The notes under the pieces: model-generated
Databases searched by the model: none
What the model was told of the DNA's origin: nothing
The model's input: only the letters and a program-made list of their open reading frames with translations
NCBI GenBank assembly: GCA_030267565.1
Contig: BRXU01000002.1
Coordinates: forward strand, 2,046,001 to 2,110,000
Direction: 5' to 3'
Length of the DNA stretch: 64,000 nucleotides
Source of the DNA: Pleodorina starrii
Lineage: Eukaryota > Chlorophyta > Chlorophyceae > Chlamydomonadales > Volvocaceae
Translations under genes and position numbers: made by a program
Shown here: one piece after another, positions 1 through 11,223 of the stretch
How the letters are laid out: each line of letters begins with the position of its first letter
Numbering within the stretch: position 1 is the first letter of the stretch

Positions 1-86
1 ACATACACACACATACACAACCACACCCACGCGCGCGCGCGCTGCCCCCGTGTCCTCTACGCCCCGGTTGGGCCCGTTGCCCGCAG

Positions 87-2587
87 CTGACCGCCGAGTG
101 CGGCCTGAACGAGATTGTGCCCAAGGTGTGGATGGAGCCGCTCAACGGCGTCATGCCCGGCTCCGGCTTCCACGTCAAGTGGCTGGGGCTGTGGGCGGAC
201 ATTGCCGACGGAGTGTCGGTGCAGAACATCCAGGTGGGTGGGGTGGGGTGCTTGGGTCGGGTGGGGGCATAAAGACCAAATCGCAGCGGAGGAGGAGACG
301 GCGGTAGCGAACGGACCCAGAACCCAGCCGGTGAACGCGTCGCCCTGCGGGGTCCGTTCGCCTTCATCGCTGCGGCTTCCACCTCCTTACCTTGTCCGCC
401 TCTTGCCCTGGCAGGAGGCCGGCAAGCCGCCGCTGAAGCCCGAGGTGATGCTGGACCTGTTCTCCCAGCGCATCAACCACCACGAGCTGGTGCAGGGAGC
501 CATCTTCGACCTGCTCTTCAGCCAGTGCGACCGCCACCAGCAGAACATCTTCCTCACAGAGACCGGCAAGTTCTGGCTCATCGACAACGACCAGGCGAGT
601 TCGGGCCGGAGGGAGGGAGGGAGGGAGTTTGGGGTGATGGGTTGCTGCCAGTGGCAGGGGGGAAGAGGTCCAGCAGCCCAAAGTACGTAACCATGGCCGC
701 CTGCCTCCTCCCGCGCCTCCGGTGTGACGGCACATCGCACCCGCAGGTGTACGCCACCGCCTGGCGCAAGTGCGGCATCGACTCCCTGCTGGTGCCCACC
801 ACCCAGAAGTACATGATCAACCACTTGGTGAGCACGGGCGGGTAGCGGCGAGCGGGTAGCGGCTGCGGGGAGAGGGGCCGTCGGCCCTCTGCGCCCCGCC
901 TGGCGCTCGGCCCCCCAGGGCCCCCCGTGCGTTCCCCCGGGGAGGAGCGGCAGCGGGCGGCCGGGTTGGCGTTTGGGGTGGGCTAGGCGGGGCCGAGTGG
1001 TGGCCCGGGACGCTGCGGGCGCCGGCGCGGGAGGGATCAGGCCTTCAGGCGTCTTGTGTCCCAGGCGGTAGTGGGCCCACTCCGAGCAGGGACATTGGAG
1101 CGGTAATGGACGCCGCTCCGCTGTCCTTACCGCTCCACTCCCCCTCGTTGAAGCGGGCCTGCGTGGTGCGCGCGCAGGCCCTGGTGACTGGCTGCCGCAG
1201 CCGCCACGCCTGACAAGCTGGCACGCAATATCTCCACGCGAGGCCCTCGTAGATCTGGTCAGCATCCCCCGGCGTTCACTCGGGCCCTTCCCTCCCCCAT
1301 CGCCCCTACCATTGACGCATTGCACCCGGGCGTCCGCCCCCCCGTCTCCCGCCTCGCCCCTTGACCTCTGCGCCGTCGCAGGGCTTCTTCTACGTGCTCA
1401 AGTACCCCCAGAAGAACCCCCCGCGCGGCCCCGCCAAGTTCCTGTCGCCGCTGCTGCTGCTGGACTACCGCTGCCACGTGCCGGTGAGCAGCCCATGTGT
1501 GCGGCGCGCGCCGCGCCACGCCCTTTGCAAGCCCGCCCGCGCGCCCCGCGCGCTGTCGCCTCGCCCCGCCCCAACCCCGTCAACCCCGGCGGCCTTGCCA
1601 CGCCAGGTCGGCTAAGCGGTGCCTGTGCCCATGGACATGTGCCCTCCCGCAGCTCTGCTCCCCGTGCTGTGCTGTCCATGCATGTTTGACGTGATGGACG
1701 GGACCGTGGTTTGTGCCCCTGCTCCCCTCTCTCCCCCTGCCTTCCCACCTCCAGGGTGGCGCCATCGGGCGGAACTTCACCCCCGAGCTGAACGAGTGCC
1801 TGTCGCACATCAGCAGCCTCAGCTCCGATGTCATCCAGGAGCAGTACGGATACCCGGTGCTGAGGATGGCGGACGCGGTGCGAAACAGGTCGCGAGGTGG
1901 GTACGGGGAGGGAAGGGGTCGGGTGGGTTGTGTCCGCGCTTGCCTTGTTTGTCCGACCTGACCTGACCTGACCTGACCTGACCTGACCTGACCTGACCTG
2001 GCATGGCATGGCATAGCATGACCTGACCTGACCTCACACGGGCGCAGACCTTCTTGCCAACGGCTACGAGTGGACGCTGCTGTACGGACAGCCCACCAAC
2101 CAGCCCATGCACCGCTACAAGATTGCGCCCAAGTGCTGCGCGATGCACTTCAACAAGTCCGAGTCGAACTACGTCTGCGACACGCCGGGCTACCGGGTGA
2201 GTGAGCGGGCCGGGGTACGGCAGCCCAGCGAAGGGCGGACTCGCGACGTAGGCCCGCGAGTGTAGGGAAGCTTCCCTGGAGCCAGCGTTCTCGGCGGCGC
2301 CGGCGCATCGGATGACCCCGCGCTGCGCAGCGTTGGCGCTGTGCGCAGGGAGCGGCTACGGTAACCGCCGCCAGCCTCCGCGGCCCGCCCGCCCGTCGCG
2401 GCCCTCCCTGCTGGCGCACGTTCCCTTAACGGCATACTTTCGCCCGTGTCTGCGCACCCTCACGCCCCCGCAGCAAATGACCGAGATCCCGTTCGGCAAC
2501 GCCTGGCACGGCGGTCCCTGGCACGGCACCCCCGGCCTGGACACTGGCTCCTACGAGGGCGGCACATCCTTCCTGCCCAACTGGTAA
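87..2587 (+). CDS. FAM20-like atypical kinase, C-terminal 304 residues (5' end outside window)
   Basis: Seven exons close in phase: 87-233, 415-594, 747-827, 1382-1483, 1755-1896, 2048-2196, 2474-2587 (915 nt including TAA). The motif CDRHQQN followed 13 residues later by LIDND fits the catalytic loop and metal-binding Asp of atypical kinases. FAM20/four-jointed secretory kinases have DRHH and LDNG and, a little further on, a conserved LVP segment; here DSLLVPTTQKY sits in that place. The upstream stretch LTAECGLNEIVPKVW also resembles the FAM20 segment before the catalytic loop. PI3K/PI4K-type kinases also carry DRHxxN, so they remain an alternative, but their IDFG is absent. The tail after the kinase core has Cys-Cys pairs and Gly/His/Trp-rich sequence (GNAWHGGPWHGT) that I do not recognise. 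The intron after residue LIDNDQ starts with GC (GCGAGT at 595). If the FAM20 assignment is right the enzyme would act in the secretory pathway; that is inference, because the N-terminus is missing. Confidence 0.6.
1956..2034. repeat. ACCTG pentanucleotide repeat with GCATG interruption
   Basis: Nine ACCTG units are followed by GCATG-like units (one GCATA) and two more ACCTG units. The array lies inside the intron 1897-2047 of the kinase gene and runs almost to its acceptor. Confidence 0.95.
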
Positions 2588-2697
2588 TTGATCCCAACCA
2601 CAACCACACCGCTGCAGCGGGTCGTCTTTCTTACACAGCCCGCTGCCGCTGCCGGGGTGCGCTTTGCGTGAGGTTCGCATGGCTGCCACGCGGCATC

Positions 2698-2760
2698 CGT
2701 TGCGAGGTGGAGGGGGTTACGTTGCGAGGTGGAGGGGGATACGTTGCGAGGTGGAGCGCA
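2698..2760. repeat. 22-bp tandem repeat, three copies
   Basis: Units begin CGTTGCGAGGTGGAG at 2698, 2720 and 2742, the last one diverged. They lie in the 3' untranslated region of the kinase gene. Confidence 0.9.
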
Positions 2761-3143
2761 GACCCATCCGGGACGCCGGGACGGGGTGGGTCCTAGGGAG
2801 GAGGTGGAGGGGGGCATGGCGGGGGAGCAGGGGAGCGCCCCCGAGCGAGCTAACCCGCCGGCAGCTGGTCAGGCTGTCTCGCCAGCTGCGCGAGATGCGG
2901 CCGCGGCGGTGGGGGCGAGCACTCTAGGGCGGATGGTTGACTTGCTGTGTACCGTATGCGCCTGCCGGCGGGTTGGACTTGCGTGCGATCCGTGGAGTCT
3001 GTCCCGAGGGGGAGGTGCATGGTCTGTCGGAGGAAAGCTCGTCGATACCTTGAGGGGGGCCTCTGGGCCGATTGGCCATCGTGGCCCTCACATCATAAAC
3101 GCGCATAGGACTTGGAAAGTGGGAAGGGGGAAGGGAGCTGAAT

Positions 3144-3148
3144 TGTAA
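3144..3148 (+). terminator. Polyadenylation signal TGTAA for the kinase gene
   Basis: TGTAA is the usual green-algal poly(A) signal. This copy is about 560 bases after the TAA at 2585-2587, a normal 3' UTR length for the group. Confidence 0.6.
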
Positions 3149-5414
3149 CATGGGAGAGTGTATAGCGGGTACGGTACTGGGCGTTGGGCGTTTGCTGTGT
3201 TTGCTATGGGAAATGCCGGATGGGGGGCGCGTTGCGTTTGGCGTCTCACGGCCCGTGGTTGGAGCGCTCCTGCTCCGGCTGCCGGGAGGGGCAGGGGTGG
3301 CGGGTGAGGGGGCTTGCCGGCTTCAAGCGGCGGTCTGCATGTTCAACAGTTGAGGGCGTACGTGCGTGCAGGGTCTAATTCGCGTGGGGGCGCTGTTAAT
3401 GGCGGTGGTATTTGGGTTGGGTGGTGGCGATGGCGGCAGCTGGGCTTGGTGAAGTGGGTGGGTGGCGGTTGCCGTGGGGTGGGTGGCGGTGTGTGAAATC
3501 GCCCCACCCATGCCCCTTGCGAAAATAGACTTCGCGAGCTGCCGCCTCGACACGATTCGACACTCGAAGAGGTGCCATTGGCGTTTTGGGGGGGGGGCGG
3601 GGGACGGACCACGCTGCGGGGTGCGTGCGTGCACGTGTGCCTGGATGTGCAGTGGCACCAGGTGATGCTGACTGTGGTGATCGAATTCACGACTTTAGGG
3701 AGGGCCGTAGCGATACCGATAGATGGCGCGAGCAAAAGCACTCCGCACTTGTGAACTGCGTAGGGTGCACAGCGTGTCCACATTAGAGGCGCAATCCTTC
3801 CGCCTGTCTGTCTGTCTGTCTGTCCGTCTGGAACATTAGCCGTCATTTGCTTCATGACGCGGTGCTAGATAAAGTGTCGCAGCCAAAAGCCAGGGCTGCT
3901 TCCAGGGCGCGTAGGCGACGCGCTGCAGGGATTGAGGTCGCCCAGGGTCATTATTACTGTGGTAGAGCTGCGGCAGGACCTGTAGTCACGAGATAGGGCT
4001 CTGTAGGACAAAGCGTACTGGACTGCCTAACGAGTGCTTCGCTGTTGCGCGTGGCCATAGGATACGATATGCCTGGCACGGCCCGGTTTGACCCCCGCCG
4101 GGCGGTCGGCCTCAAATGCCGGGTCCAGGCTCTTAGTGGCTGGCAAGACACTTCGGGTTGCGACGTGCTGCGGACCCGTGGGGGGTCTGCGATTATGTGT
4201 TGGGGGGCCTTTGTAGATAAGTACGAGGGCTCTGCAGCTGAGGGAGATCGGAAGCAGCATGGCCTTGTCGACGACGGGCTAGGTAGGTTCCTGGGCAACG
4301 TAGATGCAGCAAGGACCCAAAGGATCGAAGCTGCCAAGAGTCCGGCGGCGCGACTGGACTGCGCGCCGGGACGGATCTGTCAAAGCTGGCGGGGAGCATT
4401 GACTTTGACATTCATGGTATTCCCGAGAAGCTTCAGCTGGGCAGGCACAAACACCTCACGGTGACCTCATGGCCAGCTGGCCCGTGGGCTCTACCCTCCA
4501 AGAATCTGGAACACAATAACAATTGCACACACAGACACCGAAATACCTGTTGAGGTTTGATAAGGTTGACGGGGTCAAAGAGCGTCGCACGCGCGCATTC
4601 CCGTACAATGAAGCGGACAGGGGGGAGGTGTAGCCTGGTGTAAGATGTTGGGGCGCAAGGGCGTGCAGCAGACGCAGGGCCCAGCGATTCAGGCAGCGCT
4701 ATCGTCCTATCGATACTGTACCCGCAAGCGCTTGGTCCCCGTGGTAGCCTTGCCCGCGTGGTAACGTGCTAGCTGTGATTCGGCTGCCACGTTGCTGTTA
4801 ACGTGCACAAACGGCCGTTGTACCTTGGAACCAAGGTCGAGAGTGCCCAGGCTGGCTTTTGCTCATCGACTACCGACCGGGAACCGGCCAGGCTACCGCG
4901 CCGACGGGACTGCAGCAACGGGACGGCTGTTCGGGGTGGGCAGATGGGGCTCTGGGTGCGCGAATGCGCCTGGGGCGTTAAGCGACCGCGGCTGACCCTA
5001 GTAACATAGTAAGGCTTCGTCTCGTGAGGTCTCGTGGTTTTCGAAAACAGGTGAGCGGCAGCGACGGAAATTAATGCATCAGGCAAGCTTCACACTAGTG
5101 CTTTCTGGCTCAAGGGGACAGCCCTAGCCGAAGGCAATCTAGGCTTCAAACGTTCAAAGTGCATAACTGCGGTTAATCAGTTATCAGTCAGTTGCATTGG
5201 TTTGTACAGCAAGGACGCGAGCCGAGGCAGCATTATTTTGATGCGTAATTTCAGTTTCTTCGCAGTTCTCCGAGCTTATGGCAAACGGAGCTATCTACAC
5301 TGCCTGGCCCCAGTCGGGGCCCCCAGCCCTGCTTCAAAACAAAGATGAGATGCTGTAGTTCAGGGCCTGCGCCCATTTCAAGCTATGTAAGCTTATTGAG
5401 CATTACAAACCACG
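3149..5414. other. Intergenic region between kinase gene and paralog 1
   Basis: No open frame here shows recognisable protein features or splice-consistent structure. A CTGT microsatellite sits at 3804-3822. The last 400 bases are relatively AT-rich and probably hold the promoter and 5' UTR of the gene starting at 5415. Confidence 0.5.
3804..3830. repeat. CTGT microsatellite
   Basis: About five CTGT units, the last one altered to CCGT. Confidence 0.85.
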
Positions 5415-8400
5415 ATGACTGACGAAAGAGACTGGACGCCTTTTTGCGTCCCATGGACGTGGTACCATGCGCGACGGTTTTGTTGGCGCTGCCCACAGCG
5501 CATCCAGGCTACGGTCATCCTAGACAACGTACGGAGTACAGGCCTCCCGCTCTCATGCATCGTCCACCGCGACAAACAGGTGAGGTCAACTTTAGGCTGG
5601 GTCGGGAGTCGGGTTGGGGCGGGGTTGGCTTCCCTTGGCCACCCTTTCTGTTCATTCGCAAACTTCGACTAGCACTTGCCCAAGCAAATGCATATACCGC
5701 ACATGCAGCTCCCCGGTCACGCTTCGTGGGCGCCCGCCTGCTGCCTTTCTTATTACCAAGCAATCTGGGACATCTCACCCGCTTGCCCACCCACCTCACC
5801 CACCTCCCCACTTCCCCAGTTGGGCTTTCGGGTCGTACCGATCGACATGTCTCAAGCCCGACACTTCATTGGGATGCACCTCATCGACATCGACAGGGGC
5901 GACCTGGCCAATCCCTTCCAGATCAAATTTTACTTAACCGGCGGCTCCTGCCCCTGCGAGCGGCAGACGCAACAGCAGCAGCAACCCCATGCCCAGGCCG
6001 CCAACGGCCGGAAGAAGGCAGCGCCCGAGTCGCAGCAGCAGCAGCAGGCGGCTCTGGAACGGAGCTCCTCCGGCGCCGGGCCGTCAGCGCCGGGCCCAAC
6101 TTGCAATTCAGCGGCAGCAACAGCGGCTCGGCCGGCCCGTGGCCGCGACGCCGCGGCGGACGCCCCCGTTGCCGAACGGGACGCGGCGATGGCGGAAGCC
6201 GATGGTGCCGACCGCGGCGGCGACGACGCCGCCAGCAGCGGCAGCAGCAGCAGCAGCAGCGACGACAGCGGCGATGACGACGACGCCGACGATGAGGGCG
6301 GCGCGGCGGTTGGTGGACGGGGGAGAGGTCGTCGTGCAGGCGGGACGGGGCGGGGAGCGGCCAGCAGGGGCACCCGCCTGGGCCCCGGCGGCGGCGGCCG
6401 GCAGCCGATTCAATTGGAGTTTGGGCCCGGTGCACCGCCGCAGGGGCGCTGCCGCTGTCCCTGCCACGCGCGACATCTGACCCAGGTGCTGGTGTCGTTG
6501 GAGCAGGCGGAGGAGATGGAGGAGAGGCGCGCGGAGCGGCCGTACCGCAAACAGCAGGAGCAGCGGCAGCAGCAGCAGCAGGAGCAGGCGCGTGACGTGC
6601 GCGCGGCAGGGCGAGGGCGAGGGAAGAGGATACGAGGGGGGTGACTGCGTTCCGAGCGCGCGCGATTGCTGCGTGTGTGTGTGTGTGTGTGGATGGCGGG
6701 TTGCATGCTTACTCGTCGGGGGACGCATGCATGCATGGATGGGGGGCGTATGTATCGTATGCAGGTGTGTATATATACTTATATAGTATGACAGGGGTTC
6801 CATGTGCCTTCATTCATGGCGCTGCATGTATGTATGGCTGCGTTAGTTGCCGCAGTTCTTTGCCTGACGTGGCTCACGTGCGTGCGGGCGCACATACATG
6901 TAACTGAACCTACACAGTACGTACATACGTATGTGCTAGTACCGTAATACTTATTGCGTGCATGCTGTTACTGTACTCAAATGCATGCTGTTACTGTGTT
7001 TGCGTGCATACACGCTCTATCAATTCACTGAGGAGGTGTATGCATCGTACGTCACGTGTACGTGCACACGATACAACAGAGCGTGCATAACATGTCTGGT
7101 GGTTGGGACGTTGCGTGCGTGCGATGTGCATTTAAGAGGCGGGAGGATGCGCCGTACATGGATCCTTGCCCATCCTTAGCACATGTTGGGTATGTGTATG
7201 GATGCTGACGTGGGTTGGTTGATAGCCGTGTATGGCTGGGTGCCGACGTGTTCTATCTCGTATACACACGACATGCATGTCGTCGTTCGTCGCATGCATA
7301 CATACATGCGCACGTGCGTGGTCGAGTCCAGGCGCCCCGTGCCGCGATACCCGCGCACCAACGCCTTTCCTCCACACATACATACCCGTCACACACGCCA
7401 TCCACACCAACGCATCAACCCCATTCACACAAATTCGGCCAAATCCGCGGTACCACATGCACATGCAACGCCCCGTCACCTAATGCCATGCATGAGTGCA
7501 ACAACAACAACAACTCCTGCACGGGGGATTCGCGTCACCTGGTCCTCCGCGCGAGCACGCAATCGTCACATTTATGCATGCATCAGTGTAAAAATCCACA
7601 AATTTGTGAAATTGATTGCATTGATTGTATGTCACATTGCGTGATGCATGGGGCGGTGGCTTCACCCTTGCCGCTCAGCAATCTCGCTTATCGCCAGTCC
7701 CGGTCCTGTCCATTCCACGCCCTAAGCCCGCGCTACGCGCCTTCCCACCCGCAGATCAAGGGCTCGTGCGGAGGAGGAGCCGGCGCTGCCGCCGGCCCCT
7801 CCACAGCAGGCGGTGCCGGCGCCGCAGCGCGGCCCACCGGCGCCGGACCGCGTCGTCGCCTGCTGGTGGCCGGACACGTGCCCCGCATGAAGCCCTCTCC
7901 GCTGGAGACCGGCACCGTCGCCGCCTCGGTCCTGCCCCCTCGACCGCCTCCCCGGCCCCGCCCCCACCACCAGCAAAAGCAGCAGCAGCAGCGTCCGTCC
8001 ACCCGAGGCTCCGCGCCGCGCGCCACCACCGCTGCGCCGCAGCGCCCCTCCGCCGTCCCTTCGTCCGCCGGCATCCAGCACCTCGGCCAGTCGATTTGCT
8101 ACACGGTCGCCCGGCGCAGCTGGACCAACATCGCCGGTCGCGTCGTGGACACGTACCTCTCCGGCACCACCCGGCTGCAGGTGGCTGTGGAGGTGGACGG
8201 CGCCTACCCGGCCGACCAGGTGCCGCACTGGTGCACCCTGGCAAACCACTCGAACAGCTGCAGGCGCATCTACCCAACGCCGCCGCTGGCTGTGGGGAAG
8301 CTGTGCGTGGGTTGGGGCCTCAAGGCGGACAGCGGCCTGTTGGTCATGCGCGTGGTCACGAACCCGCCGCCGGGGGCGCTGAAAGTCAAGGCGGCCAGAG

Positions 8401-8756
8401 GCCAGGGTAAGCGCTTCCGCGGCAGTGATGGGGGGGGCAGTGGTGGTGGGCTTTTGCGGCGCAAGAGGACGGCGGCGGAGGCGGGGCTGGGGGCGGGGGC
8501 GGGGGCGGAGGGGGCCGGGCCGGAGGAGGGTGGTGGTGGTGGAGAGGGTGACCCGGAGGCTGAGGGAGAGGATGGGGAGAGCGGGTCTGAAGGCGAGGAG
8601 CAGGACGTGGAGGAGGAGCAGGAGGAGGAGGAGGCGGGCGGGGCTGGTGCAGATGCGGGCGAGAATGGAAGTGGAGAGGATGAAGATGGTGATGGGGAGA
8701 GCGAGAGCGACGGCGAGGTGGGGGCGGAGGAAGGGGCGGATGGAGGGGACATGTGA
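5415..8756 (+). CDS. Unrecognised two-block protein, paralog 1 (tentative B3-like folds)
   Basis: Exons 5415-5579 and 7755-8756 are clear; the middle one starts at 5820 and ends near 6596 (GAC|GTGCGC is the only phase-0 donor I find). About 647 residues. The N-terminal block contains TPFCVPWTWYHARRF and, after a phase-0 intron at DKQ, ARHFIGMHLIDIDRGDL. A spacer with SCPCE, poly-Gln, poly-Ser/Asp and RCRCPCH leads to a Lys/Glu/Gln helix (TQVLVSLEQAEEMEERR). The C-terminal block reads VAVEVDGAYP, CRRIYPTPPLAVGKLCVGW and SGLLVMRVV, and ends in a long acidic tail. All blocks recur in the gene at 49548-54639. A P..+.V..DG pattern followed by F...HL...GD resembles plant B3 DNA-binding domains, but this is weak inference. 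TGTAA follows at 9131. Confidence 0.65.
6672..6691. repeat. GT dinucleotide repeat
   Basis: Ten GT units in the second intron of paralog 1. The same intron is rich in GCATGC, TACGTA and CATACA motifs through to about 7400. Confidence 0.9.
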
Positions 8757-9130
8757 TTGGGGATATTAGGTTAGGGAGACAAGTGACAACGTGGGGGGCC
8801 TAGTGGGATAGATGGCGGTGAGAGGAGAGGCGGCGGTGCAGCCAGGGCGGAGAGGAGGGAAGTTGGGGCAGGAACACCGGAGATAGCGAGGGCGCCGGGG
8901 TTGCCAAATTGCCGTACCGGTATTCATGACGTCAGCCTCAGGTGGCGATGAGGGGACACGCAGCTCGCAGAGCCGAGTGCAGCCCCCGCAATGCATGCGG
9001 GGGAAAGCTTCAACATGCATACCTCGGGCAAGCAAGGGGACCACACTAAGCAGTACACCCAACGCCACATTTATTTTCTCGGAGGGACTCTTGGACCTAC
9101 GCAGCCACTTTGCCGTACAATACGGCATGC

Positions 9131-9135
9131 TGTAA
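9131..9135 (+). terminator. Polyadenylation signal TGTAA for paralog 1
   Basis: Found 375 bases after the TGA at 8754-8756, on the coding strand. Confidence 0.6.
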
Positions 9136-9520
9136 TCTTCTAACCTCGTCAAAAATACCAACCATCCGCCACGTACGTGAGCCCTGGCCTAGGGCTCCAC
9201 AGTGCTCCATAGCGGCACGTATGTTTCAACGCCCAGACAGCTGACGGTAGCTTGGGGTTGCAAGGGCAAAGATCTGAGCAGCAGATTCTGACACCAGGCT
9301 GACACTCTAAATTTCAGTTCCTGGAGGACCTTGACAGGCCCTTTCATTTTCAGCGTATACACAATGGCAAATGCCCCAGTTCCGCCCCATCGGGACGACC
9401 TCATCCTCACAGGCACTCTATTCATTACAGCAAAGGCCCGTCGTCGTCCCGCGTGCAATGTGGGTGAAGGCAAGGTAGAGTCTTTGTGCTGAGCTGTGCG
9501 GGCCACTACCCGACATTCAT

Positions 9521-9523
9521 GCA

Positions 9524-9562
<39 letters not shown>
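9521..9562. repeat. CTG triplet repeat
   Basis: Roughly fourteen CTG units followed by CGG triplets. It lies outside any supported gene. Confidence 0.95.
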
Positions 9563-9564
<2 letters not shown>

Positions 9565-9799
9565 GGCGGCGGCGATGTCAACAAAAGGCAGCGGACTGTG
9601 GTGGCTACTGCAGGACTGTGGTGGCTACTGTGCAGAAGCAGCACCACTGCCTGCTGCGCCTACTGCTGCCCATCCGCCATCAATCCCACCCACCCACCCA
9701 AGTGTCAGCACCCTCTGCTGGGTGCTCTTGGGTCCTGCACTCATGTAAACGAACTGCCAACTTTGGGCTTCGGCGATGTCCAGTGTAAACCGATTTATT

Positions 9800-11223
9800 C
9801 AGTTAAGGATTCGGTGATTACAAGAGGGACCGGTTGTCACACCGGTCGCTAGCCGTACAGGCTAGACAGACTGTTCATCCTACCCCAGGGGCACCCGCAA
9901 AGGGGTGCCAAAAGTAAAGCCACCAAGGCCCACCCGCACCAAGCCCACCGCGCCATCAGGCCCACCAATCCCTAGCCTACACAAGCAGCAAGAGCGCCGC
10001 AAGGTCCACCATCGTCAAAATCTCCCAGCAGAAAAGACGCCACCAGGCTGGGCAGATCCGCACCCACACAATAGTCAAGAGTGGTCACAGTAGGTTCGTG
10101 CAGAGGTGAGCACGACCAAGTGAAGTGCACACGCGGTCCGCAGTCAGCAGAGCGAGTGTCGGGCAGAACCAGAAATGCTCGTGGGGCCCTCCCGTCGAGA
10201 CCGTCAGGGGGAATCGGGGGGGGCCCCAGTGTCTGGAGGACCGACAAACACAACACGGTCCGCCCGGTTGGCCAGGAATGGGTGGGATGCCGGGACCGTC
10301 TCCCAGCCATCCGGTACCATCCCTAGGGCTGCAAACGACGCGACACGGGCCCAGAAGTCTGCCACAACCGCAGCACCAATGCCGACCAACTGAGCCCGAG
10401 CAAGCGGGGCAGCGGGGGCGCCACCCCGGTACATGCGTTGGCGGCCCCGTTCCAGCGCTGCCAGGGCTGCCAAAGCCACAACATCCCAGACACAGGGACA
10501 GATCCCCGGAGGGGGCGACACGAGCCACAGATGAACCCGCTGCAGCACCGAGTCGCCCGGGGCCCCCAACACCGCCTCCAGTTCCTCACGCAGGGTGCGG
10601 GCAACAAAGCAGTCCCAAAACAGGTGCCGACGGACCCAGCACCGTCCAGCCTGTGTAATCGGTGCACCGCAGGGGCAGCAGGCAGCCCTCCCACGACCCG
10701 CTTGCCCGCGCAACAGCGGGAACCCCGTGATGCCATGCACCGCCAGTCGCCAGAGCGCCTCTTTGTGGTCATTTTCCCACCGCAGCCGCCAGAGGCGGCG
10801 CAGGGTGTCCCGGAAAGCCGCAAACGCTAGCGGCGGCACCGGGCCCTCATGCGCGTCCGCGAGGAAGTCCTCATGGCGCGCCTTCAAGTCATGGTACGCC
10901 TCAGCTAGCTGCAGGAGGGTGCCACGCTTGACGGAGGTGCCCAGGACAGGTGTGAACGGGCCGCCCGCAGGGCACCAGGCGAGCCCCTGCAGCAGCGCCG
11001 CCCAAGCCTCCCGGGCGGGCGGCACAGCCACCTGGCCGGCCGCGACCTGCCGGGCCGCCGCCACCCAGCTGCCGGGGACGAGGCCCAAAGCCAAGCTAGC
11101 CATCCAGATCGTTCGTACGACAGTCCTCGTTACGGTAGCTGCGTCCACCAACTCAGCGACGCACGTTAAGAACTGCTGCCAGGCGTGGCAGCAGCATGGC
11201 AGCAATACGATTATTGTGCCCGA
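9800..11223 (-). mobile_element. 3' remnant of a non-LTR retrotransposon (reverse-transcriptase zinc-binding tail)
   Basis: An open frame runs on the minus strand from 11223 (just after an in-frame stop) to a TGA at 10204, with no natural ATG at its head. The translation has the usual tail of LINE ORF2 proteins: a Trp-rich helix (LRRLWRLRWENDHKEALWRL), then CPCG, about 12 residues later WVRRHLFWDCFVARTL, and further Trp-rich helices. The Cys-x-Cys ... His-Leu-Phe-Trp-x-Cys arrangement is that of the zf-RVT domain. No YADD-type catalytic motif is present, so this is a 5'-truncated copy. The outer limits are not defined by target-site duplications that I could see; the left limit is set where short palindromic, non-coding sequence ends and is a guess. 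Confidence 0.6.

Larger units (their letters stand above)
8757..9790. other. 3' UTR and intergenic region
   Basis: Contains the 3' UTR of paralog 1, with its TGTAA, followed by sequence holding a CTG triplet repeat. I see no gene; the short reverse-strand frame over the triplet repeat is driven by the repeat. Confidence 0.5.

Noticed and set aside
4045..4464. 139-residue plus-strand frame in the intergenic region
   Set aside because: It overlaps an equally long minus-strand frame and shows no motif, signal sequence or splice-consistent neighbours.
5923..6435. Minus-strand Arg/Pro-rich frames opposite paralog 1
   Set aside because: Mirror of Gln/Ala/Gly-rich coding sequence; no splice context and no conserved content.
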